Source: Bacteroidales bacterium | Lineage (GTDB): Bacteria > Bacteroidota > Bacteroidia > Bacteroidales > UBA7960 | Direction: 5' to 3' | DNA: 64,000 nucleotides | NCBI GenBank assembly: GCA_003557385.1 | Contig: PWON01000196.1 | Location: 1-64,000 of the forward strand | Part shown: in pieces, positions 1 to 12,108 of the stretch | Position numbering within the stretch: position 1 is the stretch's first letter | Layout of the letters: each line of letters begins with the position of its first letter | The notes under the pieces: model-generated | Told to the model about the DNA's origin: nothing | The model's database searches: none | The model's input: the letters and a program-made list of their open reading frames with translations, nothing else | Made by a program: the position numbers and the translations under genes

Positions 1-1
1 C

Positions 2-2968
2 ATGTACCTCAACTGCCACACATACTACAGCCTGCGCTACGGCACATTGTCGCCGAAACAACTGGTAGAGGCCGCCGTGCGCTGCGGTGTAAGGCAAATG
101 GCTCTGACCGACATCAACAATTGCACAGCCATGCCTGAATTTGTACAACGATGCCGGCAACAGGGGATCAAGCCGGTAGCCGGCATGGAGTTCCGGCAAA
201 ATGGCCGCCTGCTGTATATTGCCCTGGCACACAACAACGAAGGCTTCCGGCATATCAATGCCTTCCGGAGCAAACACAACATCGAAAAAAAACCCTTGCC
301 CCCGCGTTTCCCTGTATGTGCACACAGTGTTGCGATCTACCCCTTTCACGGCAACAGGCCGCTGAATCCGGGACCCCACGAATATACCGGGATCCGGCCA
401 TCGGAACTGCACCACCTGCGCAACAGATCGCCACGGCACGATCCAGGCAAAATGGTCATGCTGCACCCGGTATCGTTCGGCGACGATGCAGGCCATCAAC
501 TGCACCGCCACCTGCGCGCCATTGATCACAACAGCTTGCTCAGCCGGCCGGCAAGCCACAACACGGCACCACCCGACCAGGTGATGATCCGACCCAAAAA
601 CTTAAAACAAGCCTATAAGGGGTTCCCGCACATTATCCGAAACACTGCCATGCTCCTTGAACAATGCGACATTGGATTCGATTTCCATACATTCAAAAAC
701 AAAAAAACCTTCACCGGCCATCCGGCCGACGACAAGTCCTTGCTCGAAAAACTGTCCACAGACGGGCTAATCCGCCGCTATGGCAAACAAAACAGGGAGG
801 CCCTGAGCCGTGTTCAGAATGAACTGGAGATCATTCATAAACTGGGGTTTTCCGCATATTTTCTGATCACCTGGGACATCATCCGTTATTCCATGTCGCG
901 CGGGTTTCACCATGTGGGGCGTGGCAGCGGGGCCAACAGCATTGTGGCATACTGCCTGCATATCACCGACGTGGACCCCATTGAACTCGACCTGTACTTC
1001 GAACGTTTTATCAATCCAAAACGATCGACCCCACCTGATTTTGACATCGATTATTCCTGGCAGGAGCGCGACCAGGTACTCGATTACATATTCAAACGTT
1101 ACGGCCAGGCCCATACTGCCCTGTTGGGAACCATCTCCACCTTTCACCGCCGTTCGGCCCTCCGGGAACTGGGAAAGGTATACGGATTGACCAAGGCGGA
1201 AATTGATGCGCTGACAGAGGGAGGGCACACGGCAAGGTGCATAACCGATCGTGTCACCACACAGGTCCTTGATGTTGCACAGCAACTGACCGGGTACCCC
1301 AACCTGCGAAGCATTCACGCCGGCGGGGTACTGGTGTCCGAAAAACCGATTTGTTACTATTCGGCCCTGGACATGCCACCCAAGGGCATGCCTGTCGTAC
1401 AGTGGGACATGTACGTTGCTGAAGAGCTTGGGTTTGAGAAAATCGATATCCTCAGCCAGCGGGGCATTGGCCACATCAACGAATGTATCCGGCTGGTGCG
1501 AGAAAACCAGGGCAAAGACACAGACATTCACCGGATGGCACACATCAAAGAAGACCGCCAGACAAAAGCTTTGCTGCGCAAGGGCGAAACAACCGGTTGT
1601 TTTTATGTGGAGAGTCCGGCCATGCGCGGACTGATTAAAAAACTGGGATGCAACGATTACCTGGGACTGGTCGCGGCCAGTTCCATTATCCGGCCGGGGG
1701 TATCCCGTTCCGGGATGATGCAGGAATACATCCGCCGCACCCATCAACCGGAAAAAACAACATACCTGCACCCGGTGATGGAAGCCCAGCTAAAGGAAAC
1801 CCACGGGGTGATGGTATACCAGGAAGACGTAATCAAGGTATGCCATCATTTTGCCGGACTGGACCTGGCCGACGCAGATGTACTCAGGCGTGCCATGAGT
1901 GGCAAATACCGGTCAACAAAAGAAATGCAGCGCCTGACCGGACGTTTCTTTGAAGGTTGCCGGGCCAAAGGTCACCCCGACAGCCTTGCCGCGGAAGTAT
2001 GGCGGCAAATCGAATCCTTCGCAGGCTATTCATTTTCCAAAGCCCACTCCGCTTCCTTCGCTGCAGAGAGTTTCCAGAGCCTTTACCTGAAAGCACACTA
2101 CCCCCTGGAGTTTATGACAGCCGTGATCAATAACTTTGGCGGCTTTTACCGGAGCGAGATATACTTTCATGAAGCACAACGCCATGGCGCCCGCATCGAA
2201 CTGCCATGCATCAACCACAGCCGTTACCTCAACCGGATCTGCGGAAAAACCATATATATCGGTTTTATACATATCCGGCACCTTGAACACAAAACAGCGG
2301 AAAAAATATGCTTTGAACGTCAAGAAAACGGGCCTTATTCCGGGCTGGATGATTTTATCCGCCGGACCGGCCCCGGACTTGAACAGCTCATTATTCTCAT
2401 CAGGGCCATGGCATTCCGGTTCACAGACATCTCAAAATCAAAACTGCTTTGGCAGGCCCACCTGCTGGCAGGGAAAGAAAAAAACAACAACCCGCGGCTC
2501 TTTACCATCACCACACGGTCTTTTACCCTGCCCGAGCCGGAAACAGCTCCTTTGCTGGATGCCTATGATGAGATGGAATTGCTTGGCTTTGTAGTATCCA
2601 TGGACCCCTTCGACCTGTTGCAAACCTCATTCCGCGGTGAAATATTTGCACACAATATGCGGGCACATACAGGTCGCACGGTGCGGATGCTGGGCCGGCT
2701 GGTTGCCACCAAATATGTGCGTACCATCAAAAACGAGGTGATGTTTTTTGGCTGCTTTATTGACTGCAAGGGCCGGTTTTTCGACACGGTACATTTTCCG
2801 GATGTGTGCCGGGCATACCCTTTCCGTGGCAACGGGATCTATCTGCTGAAGGGGGAAATCACCTGTGAATTCTCACAGGCATCCATGCTCGTACAAAAAA
2901 TGGCCCGGCTTGCCATAAAGCCTGATCCAAGAGGACCAGGGGGATCAGCACAACATAGAGCGAAATAA
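2..2968 (+). CDS. dnaE: DNA polymerase III alpha subunit, second (DnaE2/SOS-like) type
   Basis: C-family replicative-type polymerase of 988 residues, shorter than the roughly 1,150+ of a main replicative DnaE. A PHP domain fills about the first 200 residues, starting with the CHTYYSLRYG block typical of the second Bacteroidota DnaE. The palm follows with GRGSGANSIVAYC and the metal-binding PPDFDIDY near residues 345-350, then the finger and C-terminal OB-like regions. In this phylum such short DnaE proteins commonly sit beside a Y-family polymerase in an SOS mutagenesis cassette (family knowledge). Here the ATG is at base 2, so any upstream partner lies outside the window. The assignment to DnaE is firm; the translesion role is inferred. 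It converges on the rpoC/DUF3467 operon. Confidence 0.9.
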   Translation: MYLNCHTYYSLRYGTLSPKQLVEAAVRCGVRQMALTDINNCTAMPEFVQRCRQQGIKPVAGMEFRQNGRLLYIALAHNNEGFRHINAFRSKHNIEKKPLPPRFPVCAHSVAIYPFHGNRPLNPGPHEYTGIRPSELHHLRNRSPRHDPGKMVMLHPVSFGDDAGHQLHRHLRAIDHNSLLSRPASHNTAPPDQVMIRPKNLKQAYKGFPHIIRNTAMLLEQCDIGFDFHTFKNKKTFTGHPADDKSLLEKLSTDGLIRRYGKQNREALSRVQNELEIIHKLGFSAYFLITWDIIRYSMSRGFHHVGRGSGANSIVAYCLHITDVDPIELDLYFERFINPKRSTPPDFDIDYSWQERDQVLDYIFKRYGQAHTALLGTISTFHRRSALRELGKVYGLTKAEIDALTEGGHTARCITDRVTTQVLDVAQQLTGYPNLRSIHAGGVLVSEKPICYYSALDMPPKGMPVVQWDMYVAEELGFEKIDILSQRGIGHINECIRLVRENQGKDTDIHRMAHIKEDRQTKALLRKGETTGCFYVESPAMRGLIKKLGCNDYLGLVAASSIIRPGVSRSGMMQEYIRRTHQPEKTTYLHPVMEAQLKETHGVMVYQEDVIKVCHHFAGLDLADADVLRRAMSGKYRSTKEMQRLTGRFFEGCRAKGHPDSLAAEVWRQIESFAGYSFSKAHSASFAAESFQSLYLKAHYPLEFMTAVINNFGGFYRSEIYFHEAQRHGARIELPCINHSRYLNRICGKTIYIGFIHIRHLEHKTAEKICFERQENGPYSGLDDFIRRTGPGLEQLIILIRAMAFRFTDISKSKLLWQAHLLAGKEKNNNPRLFTITTRSFTLPEPETAPLLDAYDEMELLGFVVSMDPFDLLQTSFRGEIFAHNMRAHTGRTVRMLGRLVATKYVRTIKNEVMFFGCFIDCKGRFFDTVHFPDVCRAYPFRGNGIYLLKGEITCEFSQASMLVQKMARLAIKPDPRGPGGSAQHRAK

Positions 2969-3003
2969 AAAAAGGCAGGGGCTGCGTTGTACACACAGCC
3001 CCT
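2966..3003 (-). terminator. Rho-independent terminator of the rpoBC-DUF3467 operon
   Basis: An 8-bp GC-rich stem (AGGGGCTG at 2977-2984 with CAGCCCCT at 2996-3003) has an 11-nt loop. On the minus strand it is followed by GCC and a seven-T run. It lies between the stop of the DUF3467 gene and the convergent end of dnaE, so it ends the minus-strand operon. Confidence 0.75.
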
Positions 3004-3030
3004 AAAAGGACTCAGCCCTGCAAAAAGTGG

Positions 3031-3345
3031 TCAGGCTTGTGCGGTCGGTCCACCGAGGTTCATGGGCAAACCGGGCCCTTCAATTTCCTTGATGGGGCCA
3101 TGCATCGACTCATACTTGGCAATATTGTCAGCCAAAGCCTTCATGAGCCGTTTGGCATGTTGGGGGGTAAGCACTATACGTGACTTAACTTTTGCCTTGG
3201 GCACGCCTGGCATCAGGCGCACAAAGTCCACAACAAATTCCGTATTGGAATGGGTGATGATGGCCAGGTTCGAATAAACCCCTTCTGCCACCTCTTCGCC
3301 CAACTCTATGTTGATCTGTTTTTCAGGTTTTTTTTGTTCAGCCAT
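3031..3345 (-). CDS. DUF3467 family protein, rpoC-linked
   Basis: A 104-residue soluble protein with no signal peptide or membrane segment. The central stretch (IVLTPQHAKRLMKALADNI) and the YSNLAIITHSNTEFVVDF block are those of DUF3467, a small family often encoded directly after rpoC in Bacteroidota. It starts 7 bp after the rpoC stop, so it is almost certainly co-transcribed with rpoB-rpoC. The fold and function are not established. The location suggests a role linked to transcription or expression of the polymerase operon, but that is inference from position only. The C-terminal tail is Pro/Gly-rich. Confidence 0.85.
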   Translation of the reverse strand: MAEQKKPEKQINIELGEEVAEGVYSNLAIITHSNTEFVVDFVRLMPGVPKAKVKSRIVLTPQHAKRLMKALADNIAKYESMHGPIKEIEGPGLPMNLGGPTAQA

Positions 3346-3352
3346 GATTTGT

Positions 3353-6300
3353 CTATTTTTTGGATAATTCGGTTTCAGCTTCCGTTTCGGGTTCGGTTTC
3401 AGCTTCAGCCCCCACTTTGCTTTTCGAAGCCATCAGTAGATCGTATTCCTCCTGGGAACCCACAATAATGTTGTCGTAATCACGCAAACCGGTTCCGGCC
3501 GGGATCAGGTGCCCGACAATTACATTTTCCTTCAGGCCTTTGAGCCGATCGGTTTTGGCATTGACCGCCGCATCGGTAAGCACTTTGGTGGTTTCCTGGA
3601 ATGAAGCCGCAGAAATAAAACTCTGTGTCTGCAACGAAGCCTTGGTAATGCCCTGCAGCTGCTGTCGTGCAGTGGCTCCATTGGCATCGCGGGCAACCAC
3701 CAGTTGTTTGTCCTTGCGCTTGAGCAGGGAGTTCTCATCCCTGAGCTTCCGGGCAGTAATGATCTGGCCAGGTTTCAGGGCCGAGTCACCGGGATCTTCA
3801 ACCACCTTCTTTCCGAAGAGGCCATCATTTTCTTCCATGAATTCAATCTTGTTGACCACTTCATTCTCAAGGAAACGGGTATCGCCCGGATCTTCGATGA
3901 TCACCTTCCGCATCATCTGTCTTACAATGATCTCAAAGTGTTTGTCGTTGATCTTCACACCCTGCAGCCGGTAAACCTCCTGCACCTCGTTGACAATATA
4001 TTCCTGCACGGCAGTGGGTCCTTTGATGGCAAGAATGTCAGCCGGTGTAATCGGCCCGTCCGACAATGGTGTGCCTGCTTTGACAAAGTCATTTTCCTGC
4101 GCAAGGATCTGCTTGGTCAATGGTACCAGGTAATGTTTTTCATCTCCTGTTTTTGAGGTGATGATTACTTCCCGGTTGCCCCGCTTGATTTTCTTGCCAA
4201 AAGAAACAACTCCGTCAATTTCAGATACCACGGCAGGATCAGAAGGGTTGCGTGCTTCGAACAGCTCAGTGATGCGCGGGAGACCACCGGTAATGTCACC
4301 GGATTTTCCAACAGCGCGCGGGATCTTCGCAATAATAGTCCCCGGCTTCACCTGCCTGTCTTCCGTGACCACCACATGGGCCCCCACCGGCATGTCATAG
4401 ACACGTTCTGTCTTGCCGTCTTTTCCGACAATGCTGATGGAGGGGTTTCGGGTTTTGTCTTTTGAATCGATAATCACTTTTTCGTAATAACCGGTCTGTT
4501 CATCAGAATCTGTCCGGTATGTGGTACCCTCTTTCATGTTTTTGAATACCACCTTACCCGGCTGGTCGGATATAATGACCGCATTGTAAGGATCCCATTC
4601 GCAGATCAAATCCCCGCTTTGTAACTCATCTCCATGTTTGAAATACAGGTTGGCACCATAAGGGATATTCTGGCTTGTAAGCACCATCTGGGTGTTTTTG
4701 TCAATGATACGCATCTCTGCTGAACGGCCAATAACCACATGGTATTGGGTTCCGTCATCACTGCTGAATGGCACTGAACGGAGTTCATCGATCTCCAGCA
4801 CACCACCGTATTTTGCATTGATCTTCGATGCGGTGGCAATATTTGAGGCGGTACCGCCCACATGGAAAGTACGCAGGGTAAGCTGCGTACCGGGTTCCCC
4901 GATCGATTGCGCGGCAATAACCCCCACCGATTCACCTTTCTGTACCATGCGTCCTGAAGCCAGGTTGCGCCCGTAACATTTTGAACAAATCCCAACTTTA
5001 GACTCACATGTGAGCACCGACCTGATTTCCACCGCTTCGATGGGTGATTCCTCAATCACCGAAGATATTTCCTCTGTCAACTCTTCCCCTGCCTTCACTA
5101 TGATGTCTCCCGAAGTGGGATGATAGATGTCGTGCAGGGTATTCCTGCCAAGGATACGGTCATACAGGCTCTCTACGGTTTCTTCATTATTCTTGAGCGC
5201 TGTGGCGGTAAGCCCTCTGAGGGTGCCACAATCAGTTTCCGTAACGATCACATCCTGAGCCACATCTACCAGGCGCCGGGTCAGATATCCGGCATCGGCT
5301 GTTTTCAGCGCGGTATCAGCCAGACCTTTACGAGCACCGTGTGTGGAAATAAAATACTCCAACACCGACAATCCCTCCTTAAAGTTTGAAAGGATCGGGT
5401 TTTCAATGATCTCACCACCCTTGGCCCCGGATTTTTGTGGTTTTGCCATCAGTCCACGCATGCCTGATAACTGACGGATTTGTTCCTTGGAGCCCCTGGC
5501 CCCGGAATCAAGCATCATATAAACCGGGTTGAATCCCTGATTATCTGCAGTGGTTTTGTCAATCAGCACCTTGGTAAGCCTGGCATTGGTATGCGTCCAG
5601 ATATCAATGATCTGATTGTACCGCTCATTATTGGTAATAAAGCCCATGCTGTAGTTGCCGCGGACTTCCTCCACCTGTTCGTCTGCCTGATTGATAAGGA
5701 TCTGTTTTTCCTCAGGTACAATGATGTCACCCAGATTAAACGATAGGCCGCCACGAAAGGCCAGATCAAACCCAAGGTCTTTGATGTCATCCAGGAACTG
5801 AGATGTACGTGATATCCCGGTTTCCTTCATGATGCCACCAATGATATCACGAAGGGCCTTTTTGGTAAGCAGCTGGTTAATAAACCCGTAGCCTTCAGGG
5901 ATCACGCGGTTAAACAGCACCCGGCCAACGGTTGTTTCAAGCAGCCTGGTGACCAGTTCTCCCTTTTCCTTTACCGGAACACGTGCCTTGATGATGGCAT
6001 GCAGGTCGGCTGCGCCTTCATTGTGCGCAATGATCACTTCTTCAGGCCCGTAAAAAGTGAGCCCCTCCCCTTTTACCGGATATTCCGGGGTATTCTTGCG
6101 GGCTTTGGTCATGTAATACAACCCCAGGACCATGTCCTGCGATGGCACGGCAATGGGGGCCCCGTTGGCGGGATTGAGAATATTGTGCGATGCCAGCATC
6201 AGAAGCTGTGCCTCCAGGATGGCGGCATTACCAAGTGGCAGGTGCACGGCCATCTGGTCGCCATCGAAGTCGGCATTAAAGGCCGTACACACCAGGGGGT

Positions 6301-7687
6301 GCAACTGAATGGCCTTGCCTTCAATCAACTTTGGTTGAAATGCCTGGATGCCAAGACGGTGCAGCGTAGGTGCACTGTTAAGCAACACAGGATGACCTTT
6401 CAACACATTCTCCAGGATGTCCCAAACAACCGGGTCTTTCCTGTCCACAATTTTTTTGGCCGACTTGACCGTTTTAACAATGCCACGCTCAAGCATCTTC
6501 CGTATAATGAAGGGCTTGAATATCTCCGATGCCATTTCTTTTGGGATACCGCATTCGTGCAGGCCCAGTTCAGGACCAACCACAATGACCGAACGGGCAG
6601 AATAGTCTACACGCTTACCCAGCAGGTTCTGGCGGAAACGGCCCTGTTTGCCTTTTAAACTATCAGACAAGGACTTCAATGGCCTGTTGGATTCCGTTTT
6701 TACCGCATTGGTTTTGCGGGAATTATCAAACAATGAATCCACAGCTTCCTGCAACATGCGTTTTTCATTGCGTAAAATGACATCGGGTGCCTTGATCTCT
6801 ATCAGCCGTTTGAGCCGGTTGTTGCGAATGATCACACGGCGATACAAATCGTTCAGGTCGCTGGTGGCAAAACGCCCACCATCCAGCGGTACCAGCGGAC
6901 GCAATTCGGGAGGAATGACCGGAACTACATCCACAATCATCCAGTCGGGCCGGTTTTCAATGGTGCGCTGTGCATCGCGGAATGCTTCCACCACCTGCAG
7001 GCGTTTCAGGGCATCGGCCTTACGCTGTTGCGAAGTTTCTGTATTTGCCTTGTGGCGCAAATCATAGGAGAGTTTATCAAGGTCAAGCTTGGACAACAAT
7101 TCCTTCAGGGCTTCTGCACCCATCCTGGCCACGAATTTGTTCGGGTCTTCGTCGTCAAGCATCTGGTTATCAATGGGAATAGATTCCAGTACATTGAAGT
7201 ATTCTTCTTCTGTAAGGAAATCCATGTAGCTCAACTCATCTGATTTGACGCCGGGATTAATCACCACATAGCGTTCATAATAGATGATCTGGTCCAGTTT
7301 CTTTGATGGCAGGCCCAATAAATAACCAATCTTGTTGGGAAGGGTACGGAAAAACCAGATATGTGCCACCGGCACCACCAGTTTGATATGGCCCATCCGC
7401 TCCCTTCGCACTTTTTTCTCTGTAACCTCCACGCCACAGCGGTCACATACAATACCCTTATACCGTATCCGTTTGTATTTGCCACAATGACATTCCCAGT
7501 CCTTTACCGGGCCGAAAATCCTTTCGCAGAACAGCCCGTCTCTTTCGGGCTTGTATGTCCGGTAATTAATGGTTTCAGGCTTCAACACCTCCCCGTGTGA
7601 CCGCTCCAGCACGGACTCTGGAGAGGCCAGGCTGATAGTAATACTGGAGAAATTACTTTTTACGTTGGATTCTTTTCTGAAAGCCAT
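3353..7687 (-). CDS. rpoC: DNA-directed RNA polymerase beta' subunit
   Basis: Largest catalytic subunit of RNA polymerase, 1,444 residues and full length. Visible landmarks are the N-terminal zinc-binding cysteines (CHCGKY...CDRCGVEV, about residues 65-85), the catalytic [12 protein letters not shown] motif that holds the three Mg-binding aspartates, and the second cysteine cluster (CGT...[13 protein letters not shown]) in the C-terminal half. The extreme C-terminus is an acidic, imperfectly repeated tail ([14 protein letters not shown]), which looks dispensable. It lies 58 bp downstream of rpoB in the same operon and is followed by DUF3467. No lesions are visible. Confidence 0.99.
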   Translation of the reverse strand: MAFRKESNVKSNFSSITISLASPESVLERSHGEVLKPETINYRTYKPERDGLFCERIFGPVKDWECHCGKYKRIRYKGIVCDRCGVEVTEKKVRRERMGHIKLVVPVAHIWFFRTLPNKIGYLLGLPSKKLDQIIYYERYVVINPGVKSDELSYMDFLTEEEYFNVLESIPIDNQMLDDEDPNKFVARMGAEALKELLSKLDLDKLSYDLRHKANTETSQQRKADALKRLQVVEAFRDAQRTIENRPDWMIVDVVPVIPPELRPLVPLDGGRFATSDLNDLYRRVIIRNNRLKRLIEIKAPDVILRNEKRMLQEAVDSLFDNSRKTNAVKTESNRPLKSLSDSLKGKQGRFRQNLLGKRVDYSARSVIVVGPELGLHECGIPKEMASEIFKPFIIRKMLERGIVKTVKSAKKIVDRKDPVVWDILENVLKGHPVLLNSAPTLHRLGIQAFQPKLIEGKAIQLHPLVCTAFNADFDGDQMAVHLPLGNAAILEAQLLMLASHNILNPANGAPIAVPSQDMVLGLYYMTKARKNTPEYPVKGEGLTFYGPEEVIIAHNEGAADLHAIIKARVPVKEKGELVTRLLETTVGRVLFNRVIPEGYGFINQLLTKKALRDIIGGIMKETGISRTSQFLDDIKDLGFDLAFRGGLSFNLGDIIVPEEKQILINQADEQVEEVRGNYSMGFITNNERYNQIIDIWTHTNARLTKVLIDKTTADNQGFNPVYMMLDSGARGSKEQIRQLSGMRGLMAKPQKSGAKGGEIIENPILSNFKEGLSVLEYFISTHGARKGLADTALKTADAGYLTRRLVDVAQDVIVTETDCGTLRGLTATALKNNEETVESLYDRILGRNTLHDIYHPTSGDIIVKAGEELTEEISSVIEESPIEAVEIRSVLTCESKVGICSKCYGRNLASGRMVQKGESVGVIAAQSIGEPGTQLTLRTFHVGGTASNIATASKINAKYGGVLEIDELRSVPFSSDDGTQYHVVIGRSAEMRIIDKNTQMVLTSQNIPYGANLYFKHGDELQSGDLICEWDPYNAVIISDQPGKVVFKNMKEGTTYRTDSDEQTGYYEKVIIDSKDKTRNPSISIVGKDGKTERVYDMPVGAHVVVTEDRQVKPGTIIAKIPRAVGKSGDITGGLPRITELFEARNPSDPAVVSEIDGVVSFGKKIKRGNREVIITSKTGDEKHYLVPLTKQILAQENDFVKAGTPLSDGPITPADILAIKGPTAVQEYIVNEVQEVYRLQGVKINDKHFEIIVRQMMRKVIIEDPGDTRFLENEVVNKIEFMEENDGLFGKKVVEDPGDSALKPGQIITARKLRDENSLLKRKDKQLVVARDANGATARQQLQGITKASLQTQSFISAASFQETTKVLTDAAVNAKTDRLKGLKENVIVGHLIPAGTGLRDYDNIIVGSQEEYDLLMASKSKVGAEAETEPETEAETELSKK

Positions 7688-7745
7688 ATAAAATGTTTGT
7701 TAAGGACGTTTGTTCTTTAATTGCATTTCACCGTACAACGGCCGG

Positions 7746-10700
7746 TTAATCAAAGCTGATGTTAAGGCCCAGACCCCTGAGCTCATGTACCAGCACATTG
7801 AATGATTCGGGAACACCGGCAATGGGCATATTGTCTCCTTTTACCAGTGCCTCATATGTTTTTGCACGACCTATTACATCATCCGATTTCACGGTGAGGA
7901 TTTCCTGCAATACATTGGCTGCGCCAAAAGCTTCCAGCGCCCAAACCTCCATCTCACCAAACCGCTGGCCACCAAATTGGGCCTTGCCGCCCAGGGGTTG
8001 CTGGGTGATCAGTGAATAAGGTCCGATTGAACGGGCATGCATCTTGTCATCCACCATATGTCCCAGTTTCAGCATGTAGATCACCCCCACGGTGGCAGGC
8101 TGGTCAAAACGTTTACCGGTGCCGCCATCATACAGGTAGACCTTGCCGTTTTCAGGAAGACCGGCAGTTCTCATGTATTCATTGATCTGATCGATATGCG
8201 CACCGTCAAAGATCGGGCTCGCAAATGTCATTCCGAGCTTCTGACCGGCCCATCCAAGCACGGTCTCATAAATCTGCCCGAGGTTCATACGCGAAGGCAC
8301 CCCCAACGGGTTGAGCACAATATCAACCGGCGTGCCATCTTCCAGGAAAGGCATGTCCTCCTGGCGAACGATTTTGGCAACAATCCCCTTGTTGCCATGG
8401 CGACCAGCCATCTTGTCGCCCACCTTGAGTTTGCGTTTTTTGGCCAGATATACCTTGGCCAGTTGGACAATCCCTGTCGGCAACTCATCCCCAACGGTTG
8501 CGGTGAATTTGCGACGGTTGTAGTTGCCCAGCAGGTCTTTGTACTGTATGGAATAATTGTGCAACAACTCTTTGATGAGCTGGTTTTTCTTCTTGTCGGT
8601 AGTCCAGTTGTTCGGATTGACCGTGGCGTAATCGAGATTATGCAAAATCTTCTGGGTAAACTTGGTCCCCTTTGGTACCACAGACTCTTTAAGGCTGTTG
8701 GAAACACCCTGCGATGTTTTACCGGATACCAGTACGATCAGTTTATCCACCAGTTTGGAACGCAATTCACCCGCCTTTTGCTTGAATTCCGCATCCAGCT
8801 TATCAACAAAAGCTTTTTCCTTAGTCTTGGCCTTTCTGTCTTTAATGATCCTGGAAAACAGTTTTTTGTCAACAATAACCCCCTTTGTGGCCGGCGGGGC
8901 CTTCAGGGAGGCATCCTTTACATCACCTGCTTTGTCACCGAAAATGGCTCGCAGTAGTTTTTCTTCCGGTGTGGGATCCGTTTCGCCCTTTGGGGTGATC
9001 TTACCGATCAGTATGTCTCCCTCATTGACCTCGGCACCAATCCGGATGAGGCCGTTTTCATCAAGGTCCTTGATGGCATCTGCACTCACATTCGGGATAT
9101 CGCTGGTAAGTTCTTCGGCACCGCGTTTGGTGTCACGGACATCAAGCGAAAACTCCTCTATGTGGATGGATGTGAAAATATCGTCGCGGACGATCTTTTC
9201 GGATACCACGATGGCATCCTCAAAATTGTAGCCTTTCCATGGCATGAAAGCCACTTTCAGGTTGCGGCCCAATGCCAGTTCCCCGTTCTTGGTAGCATAC
9301 CCCTCACAAAGCAACTGGCCTTTTTTCACATGCTGGCCTTTTTTGACTATGGGTTTAAGGCTCAGACAGGTATTTTGATTTGTTTTGCTGAACTTGGTCA
9401 GTGTATAGGTTTTCAGATCATCCTCAAAACTGACCAGGCGTTCGTCTTCGCTTCGTGAATACCTGATTACGATAGCGTCGGCATCTACATATTCAACCAC
9501 CCCTGAACCTTCGGCATGCAACAACACCCTTGAGTCGTTGGCCACCCTTTTTTCAAGTCCTGTGCCAACAATCGGTATTTCGGGGTTAATCAATGGTACG
9601 GCCTGGCGCATCATGTTGCTTCCCATGAGTGCACGGTTGGCATCGTCATGTTCCAGAAACGGGATCAGTGAAGCGGCAATGGAGGCAATCTGGTTTGGCG
9701 CCACATCCATGAGCTTGATCTGCGAAGGATCAACAATCGGGTAATCGGCCTGATACCTGACCTTGAGCCGCTCGTCTACGAAGTTCCCGTCCCCTTTCAG
9801 AGCCACATTGGCCTGGCTGATTATCTCGGTCTCCTCTTCTTCGGCCGACAGGTACACGGCCGGTTTGTCAAACCGTACACTTCCCTTTTCAACCTCGAAA
9901 TAAGGTGTTTCAATAAATCCGAGTTCGTTCACTTTGGCATATACGCATAGCGAAGAGATCAGCCCGATATTGGGTCCTTCAGGGGTTTCAATCGTGCACA
10001 AACGCCCATAATGGGTAAAATGGACGTCCCTGACCTCAAACCCTGCACGCTCCCGCGAGAGGCCTCCCGGACCAAGTGCCGACATGCGCCGCTTGTGTGT
10101 GATCTCCGCCAGCGGGTTTGTCTGATCCATGAACTGTGACAATTGGTTGGTGCCAAAGAAGGAGTTTATGACCGAAGACAGGGTCTTGGCATTGATCAGG
10201 TCGGTAGGTGCAAACACCTCATTGTCACGAACATTCATTCGTTCACGGATGGTTCTGGCCATACGGGCCAACCCCACGCCAAACTGGGTATACAATTGTT
10301 CACCCACCGTACGCACACGGCGATTGCTCAAATGGTCGATGTCATCCACATCTGCCTTGGCATTCACCAGCTCGATGAGGTACTTCACGATGCAAATGAT
10401 GTCTTCCTTGGTGAGGACCTTCACGTCCATGGGTGTGTTGAGATTCAGCTTTCTGTTGATGCGGTAACGGCCCACATCACCAAGGTCATAGCGCTTGTCA
10501 GAAAAGAAGAGTTTTTCAATCATGCTGCGCGCTGTTTCATCATCCGGCGGATCAGCATTGCGCAACAGACGGTAAATAAATTCAACCGCTTCTTTTTCAG
10601 AGTTCGTCGTGTCTTTCTGCAAGGTGTTGTAAACCAAAATATAATCGTTTACATTCAAGCCCTCCCTGTGCAGAATGATGGTTTTAACCCCGGCATCGAT

Positions 10701-11558
10701 GATCTGGTCAATGTGTTCTTTCTCCAGAATTGTTTCGCGGTCAATGATGACTTCCGTCCGCTCAATCGACACCACTTCCCCTGTATCTTCATCCACAAAA
10801 TCCTCCACCCATGATCTAAGTACCCTGGCCGCCAGCTTTCGCCCAATATATTTCTTCAACCCGGTTTTGGTGACCTTGATCTCATCGGCCAGGTTGAATA
10901 TCTCCAGGATATCCTTGTCCGTTTCAAAACCAATGGCACGCAACAAGGTAGTCACCGGCAGTTTCTTTTTGCGGTCGATGTAAGCATACATCACGCTGTT
11001 GATGTCGGTGGCAAATTCTATCCAGGAGCCCTTAAAGGGAATGATCCGGGCACTGTAAAGTTGTGTGCCGTTTGCATGGACACTGGTTCCGAAAAACACA
11101 CCGGGCGAACGGTGCAGTTGCGACACCACCACACGCTCTGCCCCATTGATCAGGAACGTTCCACGTGGTGTCATGTATGGGATGGTACCCAGGTAAACAT
11201 CCTGAATAATGGTTTCAAAATCTTCGTGCTCGGGATCCGTACAATACAGTTTTAATTTCGCTTTGAGCGGCACACTGTAAGTGAGCCCCCTGTCTATACA
11301 TTCGCGAATAGAATACTTGGGCGGATCAATAAAATAGTCCAGAAACTCCAGCACAAAATTGTTTCTGGCATCTGATATGGGGAAATTTTCGCTGAACACC
11401 TTGAAAAGCCCTTCATTTTTCCTGTTTTCAGGGGTGGTCTCAAGCTGGAAAAAGTCCTGGAAGGACTTTATCTGAATCTCGAGAAAATCAGGATAATCAA
11501 AATGAGCGGTAACGGTTCCGAAATTTACCCTTTCTGCGGATTTTTGTTTTGCTGCCAA
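7746..11558 (-). CDS. rpoB: DNA-directed RNA polymerase beta subunit
   Basis: Second catalytic subunit of RNA polymerase, 1,270 residues, normal for the phylum. The rifampicin-pocket region reads [33 protein letters not shown], shown here in pieces: SQFMDQTNP and [12 protein letters not shown]. It keeps the usual drug-sensitive residues D, H and R in that cluster. The conserved GRHGNKG segment and the C-terminal clamp-anchor region are present. It is transcribed after rplL across a 122-bp spacer that carries a two-tier hairpin, and is followed by rpoC. Confidence 0.99.
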   Translation of the reverse strand: MAAKQKSAERVNFGTVTAHFDYPDFLEIQIKSFQDFFQLETTPENRKNEGLFKVFSENFPISDARNNFVLEFLDYFIDPPKYSIRECIDRGLTYSVPLKAKLKLYCTDPEHEDFETIIQDVYLGTIPYMTPRGTFLINGAERVVVSQLHRSPGVFFGTSVHANGTQLYSARIIPFKGSWIEFATDINSVMYAYIDRKKKLPVTTLLRAIGFETDKDILEIFNLADEIKVTKTGLKKYIGRKLAARVLRSWVEDFVDEDTGEVVSIERTEVIIDRETILEKEHIDQIIDAGVKTIILHREGLNVNDYILVYNTLQKDTTNSEKEAVEFIYRLLRNADPPDDETARSMIEKLFFSDKRYDLGDVGRYRINRKLNLNTPMDVKVLTKEDIICIVKYLIELVNAKADVDDIDHLSNRRVRTVGEQLYTQFGVGLARMARTIRERMNVRDNEVFAPTDLINAKTLSSVINSFFGTNQLSQFMDQTNPLAEITHKRRMSALGPGGLSRERAGFEVRDVHFTHYGRLCTIETPEGPNIGLISSLCVYAKVNELGFIETPYFEVEKGSVRFDKPAVYLSAEEEETEIISQANVALKGDGNFVDERLKVRYQADYPIVDPSQIKLMDVAPNQIASIAASLIPFLEHDDANRALMGSNMMRQAVPLINPEIPIVGTGLEKRVANDSRVLLHAEGSGVVEYVDADAIVIRYSRSEDERLVSFEDDLKTYTLTKFSKTNQNTCLSLKPIVKKGQHVKKGQLLCEGYATKNGELALGRNLKVAFMPWKGYNFEDAIVVSEKIVRDDIFTSIHIEEFSLDVRDTKRGAEELTSDIPNVSADAIKDLDENGLIRIGAEVNEGDILIGKITPKGETDPTPEEKLLRAIFGDKAGDVKDASLKAPPATKGVIVDKKLFSRIIKDRKAKTKEKAFVDKLDAEFKQKAGELRSKLVDKLIVLVSGKTSQGVSNSLKESVVPKGTKFTQKILHNLDYATVNPNNWTTDKKKNQLIKELLHNYSIQYKDLLGNYNRRKFTATVGDELPTGIVQLAKVYLAKKRKLKVGDKMAGRHGNKGIVAKIVRQEDMPFLEDGTPVDIVLNPLGVPSRMNLGQIYETVLGWAGQKLGMTFASPIFDGAHIDQINEYMRTAGLPENGKVYLYDGGTGKRFDQPATVGVIYMLKLGHMVDDKMHARSIGPYSLITQQPLGGKAQFGGQRFGEMEVWALEAFGAANVLQEILTVKSDDVIGRAKTYEALVKGDNMPIAGVPESFNVLVHELRGLGLNISFD

Positions 11559-11616
11559 GGTATATAGGTTTGAAGTTAAAAAAGCTAAAAATTGAAGAAC
11601 AGGATAACCAGCAATA

Positions 11617-11665
11617 AAGATCAGACCTTTACAGCGAATGCGTCATTCGGCAAAAGTCTGATCTT
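11617..11665 (-). promoter_or_regulatory. Two-tier hairpin in the rplL-rpoB spacer (attenuator or processing site)
   Basis: An outer 10-bp inverted repeat (AAGATCAGAC at 11617-11626, GTCTGATCTT at 11656-11665) encloses an inner 6-bp stem (CGAATG 11635-11640, CATTCG 11644-11649) with a 3-nt loop. On the minus strand only a weak TTTATTG follows, so it resembles a leaky terminator or RNase processing site. E. coli also has an attenuator and an RNase III site between rplL and rpoB (known); a shared function here is inference. Confidence 0.6.
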
Positions 11666-11680
11666 ATTTTAATTGCGGGT

Positions 11681-12061
11681 TTACTTAATCTCAACCTCTG
11701 CTCCGGCTTCGTCAAGTTGTTTTTTGAGTGACTCAGCCTCGTCCTTCGAAACTCCTTCCTTAATGGCTTTGGGTGCGCCATCAACCAACTCTTTCGATTC
11801 TTTCAGACCGAGGCTGGTGAGTTCTTTAACAAGTTTTACCACAGCAAGTTTTGACGGACCTGCTGCGTTCAGAATAACATCAAATTGCGTTTTTTCTTCG
11901 GCGGCCTCGCCTGCTGCTTCACCACCTGCGGCTGCAACAGCTACCGGAGCAGCCGCGGCCGGTTCAATTCCATATTCATCTTTCAAAATAGTTGCCAATT
12001 CATTAACCTCTTTAACCGTAAGATTAACCAATTGTTCTGCAAAAGCTTTCAAATCTGCCAT
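11681..12061 (-). CDS. rplL: 50S ribosomal protein L7/L12
   Basis: Stalk protein of the large subunit, 126 residues, that recruits translation GTPases. The N-terminal dimerisation domain ([21 protein letters not shown]) is followed by an Ala/Gly/Glu-rich flexible hinge at about residues 35-55 and the C-terminal factor-binding domain ([44 protein letters not shown]). It lies 47 bp downstream of rplJ, the protein that anchors it to the ribosome. The gene order rplK-rplA-rplJ-rplL-rpoB is the widespread bacterial one. Confidence 0.98.
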   Translation of the reverse strand: MADLKAFAEQLVNLTVKEVNELATILKDEYGIEPAAAAPVAVAAAGGEAAGEAAEEKTQFDVILNAAGPSKLAVVKLVKELTSLGLKESKELVDGAPKAIKEGVSKDEAESLKKQLDEAGAEVEIK

Positions 12062-12108
12062 TTTCTTATTGTTTTAATTGGGTTTTACTTTGTTGATTTT
12101 TTGTTTTA

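Noticed and set aside
767-1771. 334-codon open frame on the minus strand within dnaE
   Set aside because: It is fully antisense to well-conserved DnaE sequence, shows no recognisable domain and has no promoter or start context; high GC at codon position 3 opens such frames.
3365-3420. Short repeated TTCAGCTTC/TTCGG units, at first suggestive of a tandem-repeat element
   Set aside because: They encode the acidic [11 protein letters not shown] tail of RpoC and are a coding low-complexity run, not a separate element or CRISPR.
5999-6658. 219-codon plus-strand frame within rpoC
   Set aside because: It lies over the most conserved part of rpoC, including the NADFDGD region, and is a shadow frame.
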